Shown: positions 7,368-14,544 of the stretch, in pieces | Numbering within the stretch: the first letter of the stretch is position 1 | How the letters are laid out: each line of letters begins with the position of its first letter | DNA from: Calditrichota bacterium | Lineage (GTDB): Bacteria; Calditrichota; Calditrichia; RBG-13-44-9 | Assembly: GCA_024276455.1 (NCBI GenBank) | Contig: JAJRXE010000064.1 | Span: 1 to 20,401, forward strand | DNA length: 20,401 nt | Reading direction: 5' to 3' | Position numbers and translations under genes: made by a program | Notes under the pieces: model-generated | What the model was told of the DNA's origin: nothing | The model's input: the letters and a program-made list of their open reading frames with translations, nothing else | Databases searched by the model: none

Positions 7368-7699
7368 AAGGCCTCCTCACAAATTGTTAGCATTTCGGCA
7401 ACACCCGGTAACAAATTTTACCTCAGGAATTATAAAAAGCAAAACCCAACTTGTCAATAAAGAAAAGTTAAATTTAGAAAAAATCTTAAATTAGACGAAA
7501 TTCCCACCTTTTTCTTGTCCCCAACCGCCCCATTTGGCCGGGCGGCTCAACAAACCAGCGCGCCCCGCGCACCGGAGCCCCAGCATGCCAGAGGAAGGCT
7601 CCGCTTCTTGCGGAGAAAAAATTTGTTCAACATTTCTCGGAAAGAAAAATAATTATTTTTTCGTTGGAAATCCCGCCAATTTTTCCCATTTTTGCCCCC
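7368..7699. other. Divergent intergenic region between symporter and MFS genes
   Basis: Contains the symporter promoter (7429-7457) and an AT-rich block (7440-7500). A GC-rich block at 7525-7590 looks like former coding or spacer sequence without a supportable frame. A CTCCGCTTCTTGCGGAG hairpin lies around 7599-7615. I could not locate a convincing promoter for the MFS gene. Confidence 0.5.
7429..7457 (-). promoter_or_regulatory. Consensus sigma-70 promoter of the symporter gene
   Basis: On the minus strand TTGACA (7457-7452), a 17-base spacer and TATAAT (7434-7429), a perfect match to the sigma-70 consensus in both boxes. The predicted start is near 7422 and the leader of about 55 nt ends in the AGGAGG site. 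No operator-like palindrome is evident. Confidence 0.8.
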
Positions 7700-8848
7700 A
7701 TGCGAACGGTTATGCGACAACCCATGTTCCGCTTTCTGGCGGTGCTTACCATTGCTTCCATGGCGGGTCTGCAAACCTGGCGTACCCTTTTCAACAATTT
7801 TGCGGTGGAGGTCGCCCATTTAGAGGGCAGCCACATCGGACTCATTCAGGCGTTCCGGGAAATCCCCGGTTTCCTGGCCCTGCTGGCCATTTTTGTTCTG
7901 ATGGTGCTGAAAGAACACAAGCTCTCGGCCCTCTCCATTTTTGTGCTGGGACTCGGGGTGGCGCTTACCGGATTTTTTCCCACCTTTGTTGGATTGCTGT
8001 TCACCACCCTGATTATGAGCTTCGGTTTTCATTACTACGAGACCACCAATCAGTCTCTGACCCTACAATATTTCGATCGCGAAACATCGCCCTGGGTTTT
8101 CGGAAAATTACGCAGCCTGGCGGCGGCTTCCAATATCGGGGTGGGCCTGTTGATTTTTCTGGTGAGCCACTGGCTGAGCTACCGCCAAATTTACCTGCTG
8201 GGCGGTGGCGCCATTATGGTCATTGGCCTCTGGGGATTCGCCCAGGATCCGACCAAGGAAGAGCTGGTACCCCAGCGAAAGAAAATGGTCTTCCGCCGCA
8301 AATACTGGCTGTATTACTTTCTAACTTTCATGGCGGGCGCCCGGCGCCAAATTTTTGTCGCCTTTGCGGTGTTCCTGCTGGTCAAACGCTTTCACTTCAG
8401 CCTCCAAACCATCACCCTGCTGTTTGTGGTAAACAATACCATCAATTACTTCCTCAGCCCGTTGATTGGCAAAGCCATCATCCGTTTCGGAGAACGCAAA
8501 GTGCTGTCCATGGAGTATTTCAACCTGATTTTCATTTTCATCGCGTACGCTTACACCACATCCGCTTACGTGGTCGCCGGATTGTACATTCTCGACCACA
8601 TCTTCTTCAACTTTTCCATTGCCATTCGCACCTACTTCCAGAAAGTGGGCGATCCGCGGGACATTGCCCCCAGCATGGCGGTGGGGTTCACCATTAATCA
8701 CATTGCCGCGGTGGTGATTCCGGCCCTCGGCGGGTTGCTGTGGATGATTAACTACCGGATTCCTTTTTTAGGCGGGGCAGCCCTGAGTATTGTATCCCTG
8801 ATTGCCGTGCAGCAGATTCGCACCGTTAAACCCGGCACCGTTTCGTAA
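7700..8848 (+). CDS. Major facilitator superfamily transporter
   Basis: Inner-membrane secondary transporter with unknown substrate. Seen: about 382 residues with 11-12 hydrophobic helices arranged as two bundles separated by a basic central loop (around 'DPTKEELVPQRKKMVFRRKYW'). The second half begins with a helix containing FMAGARRQIFVAF. The frame opens at TTG 7664, but ATG 7700 or ATG 7712 is a more natural start, directly before the first helix (MFRFLAVLTIASMAG). None has a clear ribosome site. It converges on the Nudix gene with only 8 bp between stops. Family assignment rests on helix pattern and overall feel, with no substrate-specific motif. Confidence 0.82.
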   Translation: MRTVMRQPMFRFLAVLTIASMAGLQTWRTLFNNFAVEVAHLEGSHIGLIQAFREIPGFLALLAIFVLMVLKEHKLSALSIFVLGLGVALTGFFPTFVGLLFTTLIMSFGFHYYETTNQSLTLQYFDRETSPWVFGKLRSLAAASNIGVGLLIFLVSHWLSYRQIYLLGGGAIMVIGLWGFAQDPTKEELVPQRKKMVFRRKYWLYYFLTFMAGARRQIFVAFAVFLLVKRFHFSLQTITLLFVVNNTINYFLSPLIGKAIIRFGERKVLSMEYFNLIFIFIAYAYTTSAYVVAGLYILDHIFFNFSIAIRTYFQKVGDPRDIAPSMAVGFTINHIAAVVIPALGGLLWMINYRIPFLGGAALSIVSLIAVQQIRTVKPGTVS

Positions 8849-8856
8849 CTTCTGCC

Positions 8857-9525
8857 TTACCGGGTACCGCTACGATGCTTGTTCTCCAGTAAATAATGCA
8901 AATTCCGGGGATCGCGGTAAATAGGATTGGGCGCCGGATTGTAATCGAACACCAAATCGATAAAACGATTTAAAATAAAGGCGGTGGCTCCCCAGATTAC
9001 ATGGTTGCCGTAGTAATAAAAATACACATCATAAAATCGCTGCTGGTACTCCCACTTCTTCACTTCAAAATACCGGTCGGTCAGAAAAACGGCCAGCGGT
9101 ACAATCAACAATTCAGCAACTTCCCGGGAGCTCAATTTGAAGGTGGTCTCATTTTTCAGATACCCGACAAAGGGAGAGATGAGAAAATCGGTAACGGTCA
9201 GGAAGTCGTCCAATTGTCCGAGGACTTCAATATTGGCGGGATCGACTCCGATTTCCTCCCGGGTTTCCCGCAGGGCCGTCACCAGCAAAGATTCGTCCGC
9301 AGCGTCACGGGCGCCTCCCGGAAAGGAAATCTGACCTTTATGCGTATCCACATTTTCGGTGCGCTTGGTAAAAATAAGGTGCGGTTCACCACTCCGGTCG
9401 GTAAAGAGAATGAGCACCGCCGCCGGAGTGGCTTCCGGAAACTCAACGCGCTGCGGCTGGTACCGGCTCAAACGCTCGCGAATACGTTCAATGGCTCCCC
9501 GGGTCGTTGGCGATTTTCGGTTCAC
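8857..9525 (-). CDS. Nudix hydrolase, CoA pyrophosphatase type (NudL/Pcd1-like)
   Basis: Predicted to hydrolyse CoA or its derivatives to phosphopantetheine plus 3',5'-ADP in the cytoplasm. Seen: 222 aa with the Nudix box around residues 71-94 ending RETREEIGV, whose Glu residues bind the metal. It is preceded by the UPF0035-type signature FTKRTENVDTHKGQISFPGG (52-71), which marks CoA-pyrophosphatase Nudix proteins. Start is GTG 9525 with AGGA a few bases upstream. The protein is slightly longer than E. coli NudL (192 aa) because of a C-terminal tail. It stands downstream of lemA but is separated from it by a terminator, so it is probably transcribed on its own. Confidence 0.9.
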   Translation of the reverse strand: MNRKSPTTRGAIERIRERLSRYQPQRVEFPEATPAAVLILFTDRSGEPHLIFTKRTENVDTHKGQISFPGGARDAADESLLVTALRETREEIGVDPANIEVLGQLDDFLTVTDFLISPFVGYLKNETTFKLSSREVAELLIVPLAVFLTDRYFEVKKWEYQQRFYDVYFYYYGNHVIWGATAFILNRFIDLVFDYNPAPNPIYRDPRNLHYLLENKHRSGTR

Positions 9526-9619
9526 ACTTTTTCCTATTCATTTTGGCTTAATTTAGGATACAATCGGAGGGAAATAAATGTTTCTTTCATTTTCTTTTTG
9601 ATAGCGCTTCACGGAGCAG

Positions 9620-9656
9620 AAAAAAACCGACGGGAAAGAAAAATACCCGTCGGTCG
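9620..9656 (-). terminator. Rho-independent terminator of lemA
   Basis: On the minus strand ACCGACGGG (9654-9646 complement) pairs perfectly over 9 bp with CCCGTCGGT (9634-9626 complement), then TTTTTT follows. Loop 11 nt. It lies 65 bases after the lemA stop. Confidence 0.88.
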
Positions 9657-9718
9657 AATTTTTCGTCTAATTTTTATTGTCAGATCCTCCCGGATCTTTT
9701 CCAGCGGTCAACCTTTCC

Positions 9719-10321
9719 TTAAAATTTGACTTTGGGCGCTTCCTGAGCGGCGGTATCGGCCTGGAAGTAAGCTTTCGGTCGGAAACCAAACATACTGGCT
9801 ACCAACGCCTGGGGAAACTTGCGAATGTACCGGTTGTACCGTTGTACCGCTTCGTTAAAGCGCCGGCGTTCCACCGAAATGCGATTTTCCGTCCCTTCCA
9901 GCTGGGCTTGCAGCGTCAAAAAGTTTTGATTGGCCTTTAGATCCGGGTAACGTTCCACCACCACCAGCAACCGCTGCAGGGCGGCTCCCAAACTGGCCTG
10001 GGCCTGTTGAAAGCGGGCAAACGCTTGCGGATCGTTTAAAATTTCGGGGGACACATTCATGACGCCCCCGGCCTTGGCACGGGCTTCGGTCACCGCCGTC
10101 AGTACTTCCTTTTCGTGGGAGGCGTACCCTTTCACCGTCTCCACCAGATTCGGGATCAGATCGTAGCGCCGCTGGTACTGATTCTGTACCTGCGCCCAGG
10201 CGGAATTTACCTGTTCCTCCAGATCTACCATGGTATTCCGCATCCCGACAAACCAGCTTCCGATGAGAAAAACAACCCCAAGAACCACCAGGAGAATAAT
10301 TAAACCTTTACTTTTACCCAT
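9719..10321 (-). CDS. lemA: LemA family protein
   Basis: Membrane-anchored helical protein of unknown exact role, widespread in bacteria. Seen: 200 residues with an N-terminal membrane span (about 6-26). The LemA core follows: 'VDLEEQVNSAWAQVQNQYQRRYDLIPNLVETVKGY..HEKEVLTAVTEARA', then 'LGAALQRLLVVVERYPDLKANQNFLTLQAQLEGTENRISVERRRFNEAVQRYN' and a final 'FPQALVASMFGF' segment. Length is normal. Start ATG 10321 has AGGA upstream. It is not accompanied here by the TPM-domain or M48 peptidase genes often found beside lemA. It is closed by a clear terminator. Confidence 0.96.
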   Translation of the reverse strand: MGKSKGLIILLVVLGVVFLIGSWFVGMRNTMVDLEEQVNSAWAQVQNQYQRRYDLIPNLVETVKGYASHEKEVLTAVTEARAKAGGVMNVSPEILNDPQAFARFQQAQASLGAALQRLLVVVERYPDLKANQNFLTLQAQLEGTENRISVERRRFNEAVQRYNRYIRKFPQALVASMFGFRPKAYFQADTAAQEAPKVKF

Positions 10322-10454
10322 GAATCCTATCCTTTCGTTTTAAATTCCCTGCTCATCTCAATTATTCGACAAACCGGATTTTTTATTTACGTTTCCTTGC
10401 ACCAGCTGGTTGCACCGGCTTCATTTTTCCAAATTTTAAACCGTGTACCGATGT

Positions 10455-11114
10455 TTACTTTTCGGCGAAATCTTTTTCGGAGAAAATTTCAGCCGAAAAA
10501 ATCTGGATTTTAGCATCCGGCTCTTTCCAGGCATCCGGGGGTAAGCCGGCTTTCAGACAGGTTTGTTCCAGAAACTGCTCCCGGTTCCAGCCCCACTCGG
10601 TGGCCACCTGCGGTAACAAAAGTCCCCGATGCATTCCTTTTTCAATAATCAAACCGTGCTTGCCAATCTGGATTTCGTCAATATTTTTAATCGTTTTCAA
10701 GGGCGAGAGCACTGAGATTTCAATTTCCAGCCGGGGAACTTCATCCAGCGTGACCGGTGGAAAACGGGGATCTTCCGTGGCAGCCGCTTTGGCCATATCC
10801 ATTACCGCTTCGTACAGCGGCTTAAATCCCACCACGTAGCCGATGCATCCCCGCAGCTCCCCATGCTCGTGCAAGGTAACGAACACCCCAAAGGGTTCTT
10901 TCACCTTCTCCGAAATGGGTTGAGTCGTCGGATAGGTACCATTTTTTAAATATTGGACGATGGTTTCGCGGGACAGATGCAGTAAATATTTCTTTTCCTC
11001 CTGATTCAAACCAACCACGGGTTCAGATGTTGAGCTCATGGCTTTGGTTCCTCCCCAAATGATCAAAAGCAATCCAATGAACACCGGACTCAGAAAAATA
11101 GTTCGCCAGACCAT
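10455..11114 (-). CDS. AMMECR1 domain protein (AmmeMemoRadiSam protein A family)
   Basis: Function is not established; the family is linked to Memo and radical-SAM partners. Seen: the diagnostic LRGCIGY motif (about residues 87-93 from this start), followed by 'PLYEAVMDMAKAAATEDPRFPPVT' and 'LEIEISVLSPL', as in the family, with a normal C terminus. Odd: the upstream part encodes a hydrophobic segment (IFLSPVFIGLLLIIW) that would anchor or export the protein. Three starts compete. GTG 11126 is only 1 nt from its GGAG, so unlikely. ATG 11114 is 13 nt away. ATG 11039 is preceded by GGAGGA about 10 nt upstream and would give a plain cytosolic 194-aa protein. The domain call is firm, the N terminus is not. 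No Memo or radical-SAM partner is in the window. Confidence 0.88.
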   Translation of the reverse strand: MVWRTIFLSPVFIGLLLIIWGGTKAMSSTSEPVVGLNQEEKKYLLHLSRETIVQYLKNGTYPTTQPISEKVKEPFGVFVTLHEHGELRGCIGYVVGFKPLYEAVMDMAKAAATEDPRFPPVTLDEVPRLEIEISVLSPLKTIKNIDEIQIGKHGLIIEKGMHRGLLLPQVATEWGWNREQFLEQTCLKAGLPPDAWKEPDAKIQIFSAEIFSEKDFAEK

Positions 11115-11405
11115 GATGGCGTTCACTCCTTTTAACGCAAATATTTTCTTACCTTAGCACAGGTTCTACTTAAACTATGCCAAAAGAACGTAAAAGTTAC
11201 TCATAATTTAAGGGTTGGGGAAGAAAAAACAAATAGGGGAAATGGGAAATTGGAAGAAATGTTTTCTCAGAGGAATTGAAACAGGATTCCATCTTGCCTC
11301 GAATTCGGTACTTTGATTTCTCGGTTGCTTCGAGTCCGGGAAGAGTAGGAAGGACAAGCGAATGAGGCACATCTTAAACTCATTGGATGGTTGGAATCCC
11401 GATGA

Positions 11406-11418
11406 GCTCCGGAGGAGC
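11406..11418. repeat. Short GC hairpin, REP-like
   Basis: GCTCC (11406-11410), GGA loop, GGAGC (11414-11418), in the context GAGCTCCGGAGGAGCGAT. The form resembles the (C)CCGGAGG-type hairpin repeats dispersed in many FCB/PVC genomes, but only one copy is visible here. Confidence 0.35.
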
Positions 11419-11585
11419 GATGCTCAGGATGATTAACGGGGTCTCACCTTGGAAATTGGAGACTGTAAACTTTTTTCAGGACTTGACACTCGGGAGTACC
11501 CAAAATCACCCAATTTTATCTACAAACAAGCGTCTAGTTAACACCTTTAGCATGGAGCTAACTATAAAAACTTTTTTCAAATCCC

Positions 11586-11678
11586 TCTCGCCACTCGCCT
11601 TTCGCCTTTCTCCTCTCACCCTCCGCCCTTTGCCTCTCTCCTTTCGCCGGTTCTCCGGTTCGCCCCGTCGCCGGTTCG
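11586..11678. repeat. Phased degenerate heptamer tandem array
   Basis: Nine consecutive 7-base units ending in CC run without a slip from 11586 to 11648: TCTCGCC, ACTCGCC, TTTCGCC, TTTCTCC, TCTCACC, CTCCGCC, CTTTGCC, TCTCTCC, TTTCGCC. Three 8-base units follow (GGTTCTCC, GGTTCGCC, CCGTCGCC) plus a partial GGTTCG to 11678. Consensus is about TYTCGCC. Strand and function are unknown. Confidence 0.7.
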
Positions 11679-11745
11679 TTAAAATGTACCCTCTGATTTA
11701 CGGGGTCTTTCACTTTTGAAACCGGATACCGGCCTTATTATCAAT

Positions 11746-12186
11746 TCAAGCCTCCAGCCTCTTCTCCAGATCTGCGATGTGGCGTTCCTCTTCTTCCTTA
11801 AGCCATTTAAAAATGGCTTTCACCGCCGGGTCTGTTACCCGGTCGCATTGCATCTGGTAGAAGTCCCGACTGATTTTTTCGTTCTCTAACGCCAGAGAAA
11901 TCAACTCTTCCATGCGCAGGTTTTTTAACTCGATGTCCATGAGTGCCTGGCGATCCAACAAAGCCGGATTTTGCTCCGGTTCGCGAAGCTGTCCGCCGCC
12001 TGCCAATATCATTTCTCGAATTTTCTTCTCGTGTTCGTATTCCTCGGCAATTAAATTTTTTAACATCTCTCGCAATTCCCGATTCTCCACCTGCGGAAGC
12101 ATATGGGTGTAGATTTGCGAGGTATCGGCCTCGTTCTGCAACGCCATTTGCAGAGCGTGCAGGGCATCAGCGGACAGTTTCGCCAT
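11746..12186 (-). CDS. Ferritin-like / rubrerythrin-type diiron protein
   Basis: Small four-helix-bundle protein, likely in oxidative-stress or iron chemistry. Seen: 146 aa, all helical, with two matching half-sites: Glu19 then E49-x-x-H52 (AEEYEHEKK), and Glu101 or Glu103 then E133-x-x-H136 (EEEERH). This is the ligand set of a rubrerythrin-type diiron centre. The C-terminal rubredoxin Cys4 domain of true rubrerythrin is absent, so partner or reaction is unclear. Start ATG 12186 has AGGAG upstream. It begins 21 bp after the stop of rny, so the two are probably cotranscribed. Confidence 0.82.
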   Translation of the reverse strand: MAKLSADALHALQMALQNEADTSQIYTHMLPQVENRELREMLKNLIAEEYEHEKKIREMILAGGGQLREPEQNPALLDRQALMDIELKNLRMEELISLALENEKISRDFYQMQCDRVTDPAVKAIFKWLKEEEERHIADLEKRLEA

Positions 12187-12207
12187 ATAAAGCTCCTGTT
12201 CTACAGC

Positions 12208-13821
12208 TTAATGTTTGTTCGCAATCGGTTCTTTCTTGCCACTTTTTTCCTTTTCTTTACCCGGGAGAAATTCGTCGGTAAAGCTGTTGGCAATGGTTTG
12301 ACGAATGACAGTCACTTTGATTTGTCCCGGGTATTCCATGGTCTCTTTAATCTTGCGGGCAATGTCGCCAGCTAACAAGTCCGCTTCGGCGTCGCTGAGC
12401 TTTTCCGGTAAAATAATGACCCGGATTTCCCGGCCGGCGGAAAGGGCGTAGGTTTTTGCCACCCCTTCGAAGGATTTGGCCAACTCTTCCAGTTTGGTGA
12501 TGCGCTGGGCGTAAGCTTCCAGGGATTCCCGCCGGGCTCCTGGTCGGGCACCGCTGATGCGGTCGGCAGCGGTAACCAGCACGGAAATGGGCGAAATAGG
12601 CTCCGCCTCTTCGTGATGCGCCAGAATGGAATTAATCACCACCGGATCTTCGCCGCAGCGGGTGGCCAACTCCACGCCAATCGAAACGTGGCTCCCCTCG
12701 GAATCGCCGCTAACCGCCTTACCAATGTCGTGGAACAGTCCGGCACGGCGGGCCAACTGCACATCCAGCCCCAGCTCGGCGGCCATTCCGCCCGCCAGCC
12801 AGGCCACCTCTTTGGAATGCTGCAGAATGTTCTGTCCGTAGCTGGTGCGGTACTTCAAACGCCCCAGATACTCGCGCATCTCCGGATGCACATTGGTAAT
12901 TTTTAATTCCTGCAACGTTTCCTCGGCCGCCTTTTTAATGCTCTCGTCCACAATTTTGCGTGCCCGTTCCACTTCCGCCTCGATGGCGCGAGGATTAATA
13001 TTTTTGTTCTTGATCAGCGCTTCCATGGCCACCCGGGCAATTTCTCGCTTAATGGGGTCGAAACTGGACATGACCACCGTCTCCGGCGTATCGTCCACAA
13101 TCACCTTCACCCCGGTGGCTGCTTCGAACGCTTTAATATTGCGACCTTCCCGTCCGATGATGATGCCCTTCCAATCGTCGTTGGGCAAAGAGACCGAAAT
13201 AAGGGTGGATTCCATGGTGTACTCGGTCGCCATCCGCTCGATGGCAAACGCCATGATCTCCGTGGCTTCCCAGCGCGCCCGCTCTTCCGCCTCACGCTTA
13301 ATATCCAAAACCGTGTGGGCTGCTTCGGCTCGAGCCACCGAAACCATGTTTTCGATGAGCATTTTCTTGGCTTCTTCTTTGCTCACTCCGCTAATTTTTT
13401 CCAACCGCTCAACCTGCTCCTGCAATACCCGCTCTACCTTGCCTTCTTTCTCACGCACCGCCTGTTCCCAGCGAATAATTTCCTGTTCCCGTTTGTGAAT
13501 CTGCGATTCCCGCTCCTGAATGCGATTCTTTAAACGGCGCAATTCTTTTTCCCGCTGCCGCAATTTCTCTTCCGTCCTGCTGAAAAACTCTTCCCGCTGC
13601 TTCATCCGCCGCAGGAATTGATCTTTTTCTTTCTGAAGCTTCTCCTTTGCCTTTACGTAGGCTTCCCGTTCCATTTTCTCGGCCGCTTTCTTGGCCCGCT
13701 CCAGAATAGCCTGGGCCGTTTGTTCCGCCCCTTTCACTTTTAATCGCGTGAGGACGTAAGCAACCCCAAAACCCACCAATAGACCAATCACACCTACGGC
13801 AATTATCACAATCGAATTCAT
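12208..13821 (-). CDS. rny: Ribonuclease Y
   Basis: Membrane-anchored endoribonuclease that starts mRNA decay. Seen: 537 residues in the standard order. There is an N-terminal membrane helix (about 3-25), a long charged coiled coil (30-205), and a KH RNA-binding domain with GREGRNIK at 223-230. The HD phosphohydrolase domain has the catalytic His364-Asp365 (LFHDIGKA) and further His in LAHHEE, followed by the RNase Y C-terminal region (ITVIRQT-like end). About 25 extra Lys/Glu-rich residues follow the usual end. Start ATG 13821 has AAAGGAG 8 bases upstream. A MITE-like element lies about 50 bp upstream and may form part of its leader. Confidence 0.97.
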   Translation of the reverse strand: MNSIVIIAVGVIGLLVGFGVAYVLTRLKVKGAEQTAQAILERAKKAAEKMEREAYVKAKEKLQKEKDQFLRRMKQREEFFSRTEEKLRQREKELRRLKNRIQERESQIHKREQEIIRWEQAVREKEGKVERVLQEQVERLEKISGVSKEEAKKMLIENMVSVARAEAAHTVLDIKREAEERARWEATEIMAFAIERMATEYTMESTLISVSLPNDDWKGIIIGREGRNIKAFEAATGVKVIVDDTPETVVMSSFDPIKREIARVAMEALIKNKNINPRAIEAEVERARKIVDESIKKAAEETLQELKITNVHPEMREYLGRLKYRTSYGQNILQHSKEVAWLAGGMAAELGLDVQLARRAGLFHDIGKAVSGDSEGSHVSIGVELATRCGEDPVVINSILAHHEEAEPISPISVLVTAADRISGARPGARRESLEAYAQRITKLEELAKSFEGVAKTYALSAGREIRVIILPEKLSDAEADLLAGDIARKIKETMEYPGQIKVTVIRQTIANSFTDEFLPGKEKEKSGKKEPIANKH

Positions 13822-14544
13822 TTTACACTCCTTTGCTTAATCCATCAATATCCGCCCAAAATCCGGAATTCAGGGAGTGGTCAAATGATTGCGGGAATAA
13901 AATGAGGGTAAGAATTTATGATTGAAAAAAGAATATCTAAATCAAAAAAGGTGAAAAGTAAATGATTTAATACTTTGATTTTTCAACTGAAATATATTCT
14001 TCGAAAATAAATATATTCAGTCTGTTATTTATTCTCAATCAAGATTCCCGCAATGAACAATTTGACCCTCCCTGTCCATTCCAACTCCACTCCTTAAATA
14101 TAATTTCGTTTTCGGCTCAAAGAAAAAAATTTTTTAGGAATTTTCATTTTTTTGGCGATTTTTTCTTTCTTTTAAAGGAAGATTATCGAAACCGCTTATC
14201 TTTTTCATTCCAATTTATTAAAAATCGTTCCCTGTCTGCATTTCCCGGAGCTTTTAATAGATATTCCCTGCCCATCTCTCCATTCACCCAATCGAACCTA
14301 AACCGTCGGGTTATTAATTTGAATTAACTTATTTCCGAATTACCAATCTTTCCTGCCCCCTTCCGGCCCACCGGAAAGGGAAAAACAAAAGGTGAATATT
14401 CGAACAAAAACGCCATAACCCATTGACATTACATAAAATTAACACCATCGATTTGGTCAATTCTTCTTTCAAGTAACCCAAAGGGTTAATGAATGATTTA
14501 ATTAGCGCATTTTCTCACCTGCTTCCCGGGAAGTGGGTGGAGAT
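13822..14544. other. Gene-free 720-bp region upstream of rny
   Basis: Contains the MITE-like inverted-repeat element (13871-14074) and an A/T homopolymer-rich block (14120-14180). A CCTTCCGG/CCGGAAAGG hairpin near 14360-14381 has no T-run. TAACCC/GGGTTA (14474-14488) and CTTCCCGGGAAG (14522-14533) palindromes lie beyond the btuC stop. A TTGACA is present at about 14424 without a matching -10. No coding frame is supported. I find no canonical terminator for the btu operon. Confidence 0.6.
13871..14074. mobile_element. MITE-like nested inverted-repeat element
   Basis: About 204 bp bounded by imperfect terminal inverted repeats of about 27-31 bases. Three blocks pair: CAGGGAG with CTCCCTG, GGTCAAAT (13879-13886) with ATTTGACC (14060-14067), and ATTGCGGGAAT (13888-13898) with ATTCCCGCAAT (14044-14054). 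That is about 26 bp in all, with small offsets. A second hairpin sits in the middle (CTGAA..TATATT 13987-13998 with AATATATTCAG 14010-14020). The interior is AT-rich and non-coding. No transposase and no clear target-site duplication is seen. It could instead be a large regulatory RNA fold in the rny leader. Confidence 0.5.

Larger units (their letters stand above)
11115..11745. other. Gene-free 630-bp region with repeats
   Basis: No frame here looks like a real protein; the one longer plus-strand reading (11387-11719) is low-complexity Ser/Arg/Leu from the repeat. Contents: a hairpin repeat at 11406-11418, AACTTTTTTCA twice (about 11467 and 11570), a TTAGC/GCTAA hairpin (11547-11561) and a pyrimidine-rich array of 7-bp units (11586-11678). 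It may be repeat debris or the edge of an old insertion. Confidence 0.6.

Noticed and set aside
7490..7518. Possible third ECF-type promoter on the minus strand (ACAAGAAAA-N12-CGTCTAAT)
   Set aside because: Spacing and the CAAG and GTCTAAT cores fit, but about a third of the fixed positions differ from P1/P2. The downstream gene already has a perfect sigma-70 promoter. Too weak to list.
7534..8697. Plus-strand frame of 387 codons overlapping the MFS gene
   Set aside because: The other plus-strand frame gives a regular series of membrane helices, whereas this one is rich in Gly/His/Pro/Arg without structure.
11387..11719. 110-codon plus-strand frame in the gene-free region
   Set aside because: It has no ribosome site, and its second half is just the translated heptamer repeat. 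No resemblance to a known protein.
14060..14110. Tiny minus-strand frame (14 codons from an ATG near 14087) with AAGGAG upstream, ahead of rny
   Set aside because: A leader peptide is conceivable, but the frame runs through the inverted repeat arm and has no supporting pattern such as runs of one amino acid.
14357..14381. GC-rich hairpin as terminator of the btu operon
   Set aside because: It has no T-run on either strand and lies more than 160 bp past the btuC stop, so it is only noted as a hairpin.
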